A stretch of 5,508 bases of DNA from Sphingopyxis sp. (GCA_013911715.1 JACEST010000138.1:1-5508); one strand, 5' to 3'. Shown: positions 1 through 5,481, numbered from the stretch's first letter. The notes: a model not told the origin generated them from the sequence alone. Numbers and translations are program-made.

Positions 1-945
1 GTCGTCGGCGGCGCTGCCCAGCCCCGCATCGATCATCGGATCGGGATAAAGCGAAAAGCCGACTGCGGGCTCGCCGCTGCCGTCGATGCGATAGGTGCCG
101 CCGCGCCCGATCGAATCGCCTTGGCCCGGGACGAACAGTGAAAATCCGAACCAGCTTTGATAGGCAAAGCCATGGCGTTCGGTGGGATCGAGCATCAGCC
201 GCGCGCGCCCGTTCACCTGCGCCGCGATCGTCTCCAGCGCCGCGATTTGGTCGGTCAGCGCTCCGCCCGCGTCAAAGTCCCGCAGCGCCGCCAAAGCGGA
301 CGCGAAGTTGCCCGTTGCAGCAAGCAGGGGCAGCCATTCGCTCGCCCCCAACTGCGCGAGTGCGCCGGCATCCTTGCCATCAAGCGCCGCCGCGATGGCC
401 GCCAGCCGGTCGTCATCGACATCCGGTCCGGCGAGCCGGGCAAGCGCGTCGGGCAGGGTGAAGTCGATAGTCACCGGGCCAATCCCGGCGGCATCGAGCG
501 CGTCGATGGCAATCGCCACGATTTCCGCCGCCGCTGCCACTCCGTCGCTGCCGATCAGCTCGGCGCCGACTTGCAACATCTCGCGCGCGGGGCGCAGTTG
601 GCTGGCGCGCAGTTTGACGATTTGCCCGGCATAACACAGCCGCAGCGGTCGCGGCGCACCCGCCATCAACGTCGCAGCAATTCGCCCGACCTGGCGCGTG
701 ATGTCGGGCCGGAACGCCAATGTGCGCTGCGACACCGGATCGGTAAAGCGCAGCAAGTCGCGCCCGCTGGCATCCCCGTCACCGCCAAGCGTCTCGCGAT
801 ATTCGGCGAGCGGCGGCGATACGCGCGCATAGCCATGACTGCGCAGCACATCGATCAGCGCACGTGTCACCCGCGACGCCGCCTCGGCCTGCGGCGGCAG
901 ACGGTCACGCAGACCTTCGGGGAGGAGCGAAGGGGGGGTGGTCAT
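1..945 (-). CDS. hisZ: ATP phosphoribosyltransferase regulatory subunit HisZ (partial, 3' end beyond window)
   Basis: HisZ is a catalytically inactive paralogue of histidyl-tRNA synthetase. It pairs with the short form of HisG for the first step of histidine synthesis and its allosteric control, in the cytoplasm. The frame is open for 315 codons from the ATG at 945 to base 1; the family is usually about 370-390 residues, so the C-terminal end is missing. Visible class II synthetase-like features are the N-terminal LLPEGLRDRLPP (residues 7-18), a motif-2-like FRPDITRQVGRI (78-89), HGFAYQSWFGF (258-268), GRGGTY (280-285) and a motif-3-like AVGFSLYP (294-301). An in-frame TAA at 957-955 rules out a longer N-terminus. 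No good Shine-Dalgarno sequence precedes the ATG. The 190-base gap from serA is mostly a palindromic repeat, with about 60 bases (946-1004) showing no clear promoter, so readthrough from serC-serA is possible but unproven. HisZ implies a short hisG elsewhere. The call is secure. Confidence 0.93.
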   Translation of the reverse strand, partial: MTTPPSLLPEGLRDRLPPQAEAASRVTRALIDVLRSHGYARVSPPLAEYRETLGGDGDASGRDLLRFTDPVSQRTLAFRPDITRQVGRIAATLMAGAPRPLRLCYAGQIVKLRASQLRPAREMLQVGAELIGSDGVAAAAEIVAIAIDALDAAGIGPVTIDFTLPDALARLAGPDVDDDRLAAIAAALDGKDAGALAQLGASEWLPLLAATGNFASALAALRDFDAGGALTDQIAALETIAAQVNGRARLMLDPTERHGFAYQSWFGFSLFVPGQGDSIGRGGTYRIDGSGEPAVGFSLYPDPMIDAGLGSAADD

Positions 946-1004
946 TGTTGGACTTTAGCGATTGAAAGGGTGGCTGATAAGCCCACGACTGACAGAAATA
1001 ACCC

Positions 1005-1128
1005 CGTTCGCCCTGAGGAGCCATTTCGTCCCTGAGCTTGTCGAAGGGCGACATGGCGTCTCGAAGGGCTTCCACGCGGTGCTTCGAGACGCGTCTTCGG
1101 CAAGCTCAGGCCCTCCTCAGCACGAACG
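1005..1128. repeat. REP-like long interrupted inverted repeat, family 1 (serA-hisZ gap)
   Basis: This element has nested inverted arms. The outermost are CGTTCG (1005-1010) with CGAACG (1123-1128), and CTGAGGAG (1013-1020) with CTCCTCAG (1113-1120). Next come CCTGAGCTTGTCGAAG (1031-1046) with 1095-1110, which match except for one position. The innermost is a perfect 11-bp stem GCGTCTCGAAG (1056-1066) with 1082-1092 around a 15-base loop. The core CCTGAGCTTGTCGAAG is familiar as a dispersed palindrome in sphingomonad intergenic DNA. As RNA it would form a large branched hairpin downstream of serA. It lacks a following U-tract, so it is not a canonical terminator. It could slow RNA decay or attenuate readthrough into hisZ. 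The structure is seen directly; the function is inferred. Confidence 0.85.
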
Positions 1129-1135
1129 GAGCTTG

Positions 1136-2716
1136 TCAAAACCGCAGCCCCTTCACCGTCTTCACCCCCGGCACATTGCACAATTCCCACATCAAGGGCT
1201 CGGGCAGCGGCGTATCGACGCTCAGCAATAGCACCGCTTCGCCTCCGGCATTGCGGCGGCCAAGGTGAAAGGTGCCGATGTTGATCTCCGCTTCACCCAG
1301 CCGCGTGCCGAGCCGTCCGATGAATCCCGGCGCGTCCTCGTTGACGATATAGAGCATATGCCCGTCGAGGTCGGCCTCGACCTTGATCCCGAACAGCTCG
1401 ACCAGGCGCGGCGCGCCGTTCGAAAACAGCGTACCCGCGACCGAGCGATCGCCCTGCGAGGTGGCGACCGTGACGCGCACCAGCGTCTGATAATCGCCGC
1501 GCACATCATGACGCACTTCGCGCACATCAAGACCGCGGTCGCGCGCCATGTGCGGCGCATTGACCATGTTCACCGCGTCCGAATATTGCCGCATCAGCCC
1601 TGCGAGTACGGCGGCGGTAATCGGCTTGATGTTCAGTTCGGCTGCCGCGCCCTCGACCTCGATAGCGATCTTGGTCAGATTGTCGTGCGCCAGCTGGCCC
1701 ACCAGGCTGCCCAGCTGTTCGGCGAGCGTCATATAGGGTTTCAGCTTCGGCGCTTCCTCCGCCGACAGGCTGGGGACGTTGAGCGCGTTGGTGATCCCGC
1801 CGGTGAGCAGATAGTCCGAAATCTGCTCCGCGACCTGGATGGCGACATTGACCTGCGCTTCGTCGGTCGACGCGCCCAGATGCGGCGTGCAGATGAAGTT
1901 GGCGGTGCCGAACAGCGCATGTTCGGCCGCAGGGGGTTCGGTCGCAAACACATCGAGCGCCGCGCCCGCGACATGGCCGCTGTCGAGCGCCGCCTTCAGC
2001 GCATCTTCATCGACCAGCCCGCCGCGCGCGCAATTGATGATGCGCACGCCTTTCTTGCACTTGGCGATATTCACCGCCGACAACACACCCCGCGTCTGCT
2101 CGGTCAGCGGCGTGTGCAGCGAGATGAAATCGGCGCGGGCGAGCAGCGCATCCAGATCCACCTTTTCGACGCCCAGTTCGACCGCGCGTTCGGGGGTCAG
2201 GAAGGGGTCATAGGCGATCACCTTCATGCGCAGCCCCAGCGCGCGCTCGGCGACGATGCTGCCGATATTGCCGCACCCGATCAGCCCCAGCACCTTCGAC
2301 GTCAGCTCAACGCCCATGAAATCATTCTTGGGCCATTTCCCCGCCTGCGTCAGCGCATTGGCCTCAGGGATTTGGCGCGCCAACGCAAACATCATTGCGA
2401 TGGCATGTTCGGCGGTGGTGATGCTGTTGCCGAACGGCGTGTTCATCACAATGACGCCCTTCTTCGACGCCTCAGCTATGTCGACATTGTCGACCCCGAT
2501 CCCGGCGCGGCCAACGACCTTCAAATTGGTCGCGGCGGCCAGCACCTCTGCGGTGACCTTGGTTGCCGAACGGATAGCAAGGCCATCATAATCGCCGATC
2601 ATGGCGATCAGCTCGTCCTTGGTCTTGCCGGTGATTTCGTCGACCGTGATGCCGCGCTCGCGGAAAATCTGCGCCGCCTTGGGATCCATCTTGTCGGAGA
2701 TGAGAATTTTTGGCAT
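1136..2716 (-). CDS. serA: D-3-phosphoglycerate dehydrogenase
   Basis: SerA oxidises 3-phosphoglycerate to 3-phosphohydroxypyruvate with NAD+, the committed step of serine synthesis, in the cytoplasm. At 526 residues it is the long form: an N-terminal substrate domain, an internal Rossmann domain, an intervening (ASB-type) domain at about 320-445 and a C-terminal ACT domain at about 454-526, the usual place for serine feedback binding in the family. Visible residues are the nucleotide loop GCGNIG (147-152), the NAD-selecting acidic D170 in AYDPF, and the catalytic set R231 (CARGG), E260 (ATEPP) and H279 (PHLGAST). The ATG at 2716 is preceded by AAGGA (2728-2724) with 7-base spacing, and the protein starts MPKILISDK as expected. 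It lies 104 bases after serC, which supplies the next enzyme, so cotranscription is likely. Its TGA stop (1138-1136) abuts a palindromic repeat. A long open frame on the opposite strand is a GC-rich shadow. Confidence 0.97.
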   Translation of the reverse strand: MPKILISDKMDPKAAQIFRERGITVDEITGKTKDELIAMIGDYDGLAIRSATKVTAEVLAAATNLKVVGRAGIGVDNVDIAEASKKGVIVMNTPFGNSITTAEHAIAMMFALARQIPEANALTQAGKWPKNDFMGVELTSKVLGLIGCGNIGSIVAERALGLRMKVIAYDPFLTPERAVELGVEKVDLDALLARADFISLHTPLTEQTRGVLSAVNIAKCKKGVRIINCARGGLVDEDALKAALDSGHVAGAALDVFATEPPAAEHALFGTANFICTPHLGASTDEAQVNVAIQVAEQISDYLLTGGITNALNVPSLSAEEAPKLKPYMTLAEQLGSLVGQLAHDNLTKIAIEVEGAAAELNIKPITAAVLAGLMRQYSDAVNMVNAPHMARDRGLDVREVRHDVRGDYQTLVRVTVATSQGDRSVAGTLFSNGAPRLVELFGIKVEADLDGHMLYIVNEDAPGFIGRLGTRLGEAEINIGTFHLGRRNAGGEAVLLLSVDTPLPEPLMWELCNVPGVKTVKGLRF

Positions 2717-2736
2717 TGGTATATCCTTAGTTTAAG

Positions 2737-2814
2737 GTCATTCCCGCGAAAGCGGGAACCCAGGGGCGGCCATCGCTGTCACTCGCCCTGGGTCCCCGCT
2801 TTCGCGGGGATGAC
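2737..2814. repeat. REP-like paired palindrome, family 2 (serC-serA gap)
   Basis: Two 26-base arms, 2737-2762 and 2789-2814, are reverse complements at 24 of 26 positions. Each arm is also a small hairpin: CCCGC-GAAA-GCGGG at 2743-2756 and CCCCGC-TTTC-GCGGGG at 2794-2809. The element can therefore fold as one long stem or as two short ones. It fills most of the 104-base gap between serC and serA and begins 6 bases after the serC stop. In the serC-serA messenger the arm next to serC would present a GAAA (GNRA) tetraloop. The core GTCATTCCCGCGAAAGCGGG is a palindrome I recall as widespread between bacterial genes, sphingomonads included. No U-tract follows, so it is more likely to stabilise RNA or be neutral than to terminate. 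The role is inferred. Confidence 0.85.
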
Positions 2815-2820
2815 AGTGAG

Positions 2821-3948
2821 TTAGTTGGAAAGTTCGCTGCGCGCCCAATCGAGCCATGGCCCCAGCGCGGCAATGTCGGCGGTATCGACAGTCGCGCCGC
2901 ACCAGATGCGCAGGCCCGGCGGCGCATCGCGATAGCCGGCAATGTCATAGGCGGCACCCTCGGCATCGAGCAGCGCGGCGAAGCGCTTGATATAATCCTC
3001 GTCCGCCCCTGCGACCGTCAGGCACACCGACGTGCGCGAGCGCGTCGCAGGGTCCGCCGCCAGATGCCCCAGCCAGTCGCGCTCACCTACAATCGCATCC
3101 AGCGCCGCCGCATTGGCATCGCTGCGCGCCATCAGCGCATCAAGCCCGCCGAGCCCCTGCGCCCATTCAAGCGCAAAAATGACATCTTCGACCGCCAGCA
3201 TCGACGGCGTGTTGATCGTCTCGCCCTTAAACACACCCTCGGCCAGCTTGCCCTTCGCCATCAGGCGGAAAATCTTGGGCAGCGGCCATGCGGGGGTGTG
3301 TGTTTCCAGCCGCTCAGCCGCGCGCGGGCCCAATATGATGACACCGTGTCCGCCCTCGCCGCCCAGCACCTTCTGCCAGCTGAAGGTGGTGACATCCAAT
3401 TTGTCCCACGGCATCGGGTAAGCGAACACCGCGCTGGTCGCGTCGTTGAACGACAGGCCGGCGCGGTCATCGGCGATCCAGTCGCCGTTCGGCACGCGCA
3501 CGCCGCTGGTGGTGCCGTTCCAGGTGAACAGCACATCGTGCGACCAATCGACCGCGTCCAGATCGGGCAGCGCGCCATAATCGGCGCGGATGATAGTCGG
3601 GTCGAGCTTCAGCTGCTTGGCGGCATCGGTGACCCAGCCCTCGCCAAAGCTTTCCCATGCCAATGTGGTCACGGGCCGCGCGCCCAGCATCGTCCACATT
3701 GCCATTTCATAGGCGCCGGTGTCGGACGCAGGGACAATGCCGATGCGGTGGGTGTCAGGAACCTGCAACACGTCGCGCATCAGATCGATGGCGCGGCCCA
3801 GGCGCGACTTGCCAATCTTGGCGCGGTGCGACCGGCCGAGCGATTGGGTAGCTAGCTTGTCAGGGGACCAGCCCGGCGGCTTGGCGCAGGGACCGGAGGA
3901 AAAAAACGGGCGCGCAGGGCGCACCTGCGGCTTCGGCATATTCGACAC
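2821..3948 (-). CDS. serC: phosphoserine aminotransferase
   Basis: SerC is a PLP enzyme (fold type I, class V aminotransferase) that transfers an amino group from glutamate to 3-phosphohydroxypyruvate, giving O-phosphoserine. In many bacteria it also serves pyridoxal phosphate synthesis. At 375 residues it resembles the subtype common in alphaproteobacteria rather than the shorter E. coli type. Visible motifs are FFSSGPCAKPPGW (15-27), TWNGTTSGV (142-150), the PLP-lysine motif SWQKVLGGEGGHG with K193 as the likely Schiff-base lysine, and KGETINTPSM (241-250). I chose the GTG at 3948: AAGGAG (3962-3957) lies 8 bases upstream of it but 17 from the ATG at 3939. It is the first gene of the serC-serA(-hisZ) run and has a structured leader that may control its translation. 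The repeat at 2737-2814 starts just after its TAA. Confidence 0.95.
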   Translation of the reverse strand: MSNMPKPQVRPARPFFSSGPCAKPPGWSPDKLATQSLGRSHRAKIGKSRLGRAIDLMRDVLQVPDTHRIGIVPASDTGAYEMAMWTMLGARPVTTLAWESFGEGWVTDAAKQLKLDPTIIRADYGALPDLDAVDWSHDVLFTWNGTTSGVRVPNGDWIADDRAGLSFNDATSAVFAYPMPWDKLDVTTFSWQKVLGGEGGHGVIILGPRAAERLETHTPAWPLPKIFRLMAKGKLAEGVFKGETINTPSMLAVEDVIFALEWAQGLGGLDALMARSDANAAALDAIVGERDWLGHLAADPATRSRTSVCLTVAGADEDYIKRFAALLDAEGAAYDIAGYRDAPPGLRIWCGATVDTADIAALGPWLDWARSELSN

Positions 3949-4008
3949 TATAATCTCTCCTTGCAGAGAGCTCGCGCGGCGTTGGGACCGCGTGGCCCGT
4001 CGCCGCGT
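3949..4008 (-). ncRNA. serC leader RNA (structured 5' UTR, alphaproteobacterial serC motif)
   Basis: Read on the minus strand, the leader directly before serC folds into two elements. The first is a GC-rich stem, CGCGGCG (4007-4001) with CGCCGCG (3981-3975), enclosing a small hairpin GGGCC (3998-3994) with GGTCCC (3989-3984), which has one bulged base and an ACGC loop. The second is CTCTCT (3970-3965) with GGAGAG (3960-3955) closed by a GCAA tetraloop. The last stem contains the Shine-Dalgarno AAGGAG (3962-3957), so folding would hide the serC ribosome binding site. A known conserved RNA in alphaproteobacteria, the serC leader, sits before serC-serA and overlaps the ribosome site with its final stem; this sequence fits in place and form. 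The pairing is seen; membership and regulation are inferred. The 5' end is uncertain, because the outer stem overlaps the likely -10 box. Confidence 0.62.
3957..3962 (-). promoter_or_regulatory. serC ribosome binding site inside a hairpin
   Basis: AAGGAG lies 8 bases before the GTG at 3948, which decides the GTG over the in-frame ATG nine bases further on. The bases form part of the loop and the 3' arm of a six-pair hairpin (3955-3970), so access by the ribosome depends on that hairpin opening. Confidence 0.75.
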
Positions 4009-4033
4009 CTAGGGGCGGTGCTGGTTTTGTCAA
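4006..4033 (-). promoter_or_regulatory. putative sigma-70-type promoter of serC-serA
   Basis: On the minus strand a perfect TTGACA (4033-4028) is followed after 16 bases by TAGACG (4011-4006), which matches three of six positions of the -10 consensus. A strong -35 with a GC-rich, weak -10 is common in sphingomonads. The start site would fall around 4001-3998, about 50 bases before the serC GTG. The -35 is convincing, the -10 less so. Confidence 0.5.
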
Positions 4034-4271
4034 TGGAATTGCGGTCGGTGCCGCCGCCCGGCGGCTTGCATGCAGCGGCGCGTCAGGCGCGAGGGGGGGC
4101 AAATTCATTGCCACAGGGCGGCTGGGCCGTCTCTGTATCAAAATAACACATATTTCTCGCGTGGATGATTCGACTCAGCCCGTCAGACACGGTAAATAAG
4201 GCGTTACCAAAGGGTCGCAACATCCGGTTGCAGAGTCGCAAACGACCGCTCCATGTTGCAAAGGGCAGAAA
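4009..4271. other. divergent intergenic region between serC and the PEP-CTERM gene
   Basis: No gene is supported here. On the serC side are the promoter described separately and, further upstream, a GC-rich hairpin GCCGCC (4050-4055) with GGCGGC (4060-4065), then the palindrome TGCATGCA (4067-4074). A sigma-54-like TGGCA-N6-TTGC lies on the minus strand at 4113-4099. On the PEP-CTERM side the DNA becomes AT-richer (4134-4155). It carries an inverted repeat GGTAA (4191-4195) with TTACC (4204-4208), and GCAAC (4217-4221), which can pair with GTTGC (4227-4231) or, as GCAACAT, with ATGTTGC (4253-4259). I could not assign a confident promoter for the plus-strand gene. Confidence 0.6.
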
Positions 4272-5006
4272 ATGTTGAACAATTTTATCAAATCCGCCGC
4301 CGTCGGCGCACTGCTTTTTGCGGTTCCCTCGGCACATGCTGCGGTGACGGTGGTCGTTGGCCCCGGCGCGAACCAATCAAGCGCGACTTTCGTGCCAGCG
4401 ATGGCGGGTTCGAACACGGCCTTGTTTAACTTCAATGGCTTCGGTTCGAACGGGTCGATCTCTGGCTTGGCAGCGCAACTGTCGCTTACCTTGACCGGCG
4501 TGGTTGGGAACAGCTATCAGTTCAGCTACTCGCTCGCCAATACGTCGGGTGGTCCGATCGACGCATCGCGCCTGACGATCTTCGGGTTCAACGCCAATCC
4601 GAATTTCAGCAGCGTGTCGGGCTTGTCCGGGCCGTTCAATGTGGTTGCACTCAATGGGCAGCAGCCCAATGGTCTGACCAATTTGGAAGTTTGCTTTAAA
4701 GATTCGGGCAACACGAACAATTGCACCGGGGCGAGTCAGGGCGTGGATCAAGGCAGCAGCGTCAATGGCACATTCAATTTGAACTTTGCTTCGGAGCAAC
4801 AACAGCTGGTTTTGTCGGATTTCAGCGTGCGCTATCAGGGCATTGAGTCGACAACGCTTGGTATCAGGGATGGTTCGGCCAACGGCACCCCCTTCGGCCT
4901 AGTTCCCGAACCCGCCACTTGGGCGATGATGATCCTCGGCTTTGGTCTGATCGGCGGCGCGCTGCGCAGCCGCAAGGTTCAGGCGGCGCGCGTCACCTAC
5001 GCCTGA
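4272..5006 (+). CDS. PEPxxWA-CTERM sorting domain protein, cistern-like, exported
   Basis: This is a 244-residue exported protein. A Sec signal peptide (residues 1-23, cleavage likely after SAHA) precedes an Asn/Gly/Ser-rich beta-type region. At the C-terminus is a PEP-CTERM sorting signal: PEP at 212-214, W217, a hydrophobic stretch to about 231, then basic R232, R234 and K235. Such tails are recognised by exosortases, which process proteins for the envelope or exopolysaccharide matrix. The central segment NLEVCFKDSGNTNNC, with C141 and C151, followed by SDFSVRYQGI, resembles sphingomonad proteins annotated as the cistern family; the two cysteines could form a disulfide. The ATG at 4272 follows AAGGG (4261-4265) with 6-base spacing. 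After the basic cluster the tail runs nine more residues, longer than usual. It is transcribed divergently from serC and ends at a strong terminator. No exosortase gene lies in the window. Its specific job is unknown. Confidence 0.88.
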   Translation: MLNNFIKSAAVGALLFAVPSAHAAVTVVVGPGANQSSATFVPAMAGSNTALFNFNGFGSNGSISGLAAQLSLTLTGVVGNSYQFSYSLANTSGGPIDASRLTIFGFNANPNFSSVSGLSGPFNVVALNGQQPNGLTNLEVCFKDSGNTNNCTGASQGVDQGSSVNGTFNLNFASEQQQLVLSDFSVRYQGIESTTLGIRDGSANGTPFGLVPEPATWAMMILGFGLIGGALRSRKVQAARVTYA

Positions 5007-5021
5007 TTGGCCACGAACAAC

Positions 5022-5062
5022 AAAAGGGCGGAGGAAGCACTATGCTTTCCCCGCCCTTTTTT
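5022..5062. terminator. bidirectional rho-independent terminator
   Basis: An 18-base arm AAAAGGGCGGAGGAAGCA (5022-5039) pairs with 5043-5060 around a three-base loop. There is one mismatch and one G-U pair, and the 3' side ends in a run of six T. On the opposite strand the same stem is followed by TTTTGTTGTT. It lies 15 bases after the PEP-CTERM stop and can also end transcripts arriving from the convergent PepSY-like gene. Confidence 0.88.
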
Positions 5063-5070
5063 GTGCTCAC

Positions 5071-5152
5071 CGTCACCCTGAACTTGTTTCAGGATCCATG
5101 GCGCAAATTCGCGTCATCGCTCCATGGATGCTGAAACAAGTTCAGCATGACG
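5071..5152. repeat. REP-like inverted repeat, family 3 (between convergent genes)
   Basis: Arms 5071-5101 and 5122-5152 are reverse complements at 28 of 31 positions around a 20-base loop. Each arm contains a smaller palindrome, such as CTGAACTTGTTTCAG (5079-5093). The core CTGAACTTGTTTCAG resembles the family 1 core CTGAGCTTGTCGAAG, which suggests related repeats. It sits between the terminator at 5022-5062 and the stop codon of the PepSY-like gene at 5161. Confidence 0.85.
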
Positions 5153-5160
5153 ATTGAGGC

Positions 5161-5481
5161 TCAATACCCATCCTTTCGGAACAGCACCTTGCCGCGCTGC
5201 GCCACATATAATTTCTCGAAAGTCACCGGGTGGAAATAGGCCTCGACCTTTTCCCCCGTCGGCAGCGTGCCATAAACCTCGTAGCAGCCGCCATCGACCT
5301 TGGCCTTGCGCACCAGCCAGCCGTCCTTGACCAGCGCGGCTTTCAGCGCGTCCATGCTTTTCCAGCCCGATTGCGGTCCGGCCGCACATTTGACCTTGCC
5401 GGTCGCGGCGGCGGGGACGGCGCTGATGGCGGCGATACCAGTCGCCAGCGCTACTGCGAGCGAAAGAGAGAGGCTTTTCAT
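5161..5481 (-). CDS. small secreted PepSY-like protein
   Basis: This is a 106-residue protein with a Sec signal peptide (hydrophobic segment about 5-22, cleavage probably after AVPAAA at 26), so the mature form of about 80 residues is periplasmic or secreted. The mature part reads as one small alpha/beta domain. A helix with WKSMDALKAALVKDGW (40-55) leads into strands with KVDGGCYEVYG (61-71), then EAYFHPVTFEKLYVAQRG (80-97). This pattern matches PepSY-type domain proteins common in sphingomonads; PepSY domains are thought to bind or inhibit peptidases or act in envelope sensing, but no function is established here. C32 and C66 are the only cysteines and could form a disulfide. The ATG at 5481 follows AGGAG (5494-5490) with 8-base spacing. 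The gene faces the PEP-CTERM gene convergently, with the family 3 repeat and the terminator between them. The family call is moderate; the coding call is strong. Confidence 0.82.
   Translation of the reverse strand: MKSLSLSLAVALATGIAAISAVPAAATGKVKCAAGPQSGWKSMDALKAALVKDGWLVRKAKVDGGCYEVYGTLPTGEKVEAYFHPVTFEKLYVAQRGKVLFRKDGY

Noticed and set aside
157..1035. A 292-codon open frame on the plus strand, opposite hisZ
   Set aside because: The minus-strand hisZ frame explains this region with clear family motifs; the plus-strand product is an Arg/Gln-rich shadow that ends in the palindromic repeat.
1005..1128. Family 1 palindrome read as a CRISPR array or an insertion sequence end
   Set aside because: There is no set of regularly spaced direct repeats, no transposase and no target duplication; it is a single nested inverted repeat.
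1005..1128. Family 1 palindrome as a rho-independent terminator of serA
   Set aside because: The stems are long but no T-run follows on the minus strand. The terminator at 5022-5062 shows what a clear case looks like in this window.
942..1190. An 82-codon minus-strand frame across the serA-hisZ gap
   Set aside because: It is mostly a translation of the palindromic repeat and overlaps the ends of two real genes out of frame.
1265..2824. A 519-codon open frame on the plus strand, opposite serA
   Set aside because: It mirrors the serA gene. Its translation is rich in Arg, His and Asp and shows no recognisable family. High-GC coding DNA often leaves the opposite frame open.
3064..3855. A 263-codon open frame on the plus strand, opposite serC
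   Set aside because: It lies entirely within the well-supported serC gene, has low-complexity basic composition and has no ribosome site of note.
3860..4141. A 93-codon minus-strand frame spanning the serC leader
   Set aside because: It overlaps the promoter, the leader and the start of serC in another frame. Its Pro/Ala/Arg-rich product has no recognisable domain.
4377..4802. A 141-codon minus-strand frame within the PEP-CTERM gene
   Set aside because: The plus-strand product has a signal peptide, a sorting signal and a ribosome site; the minus-strand frame has none and is a shadow.
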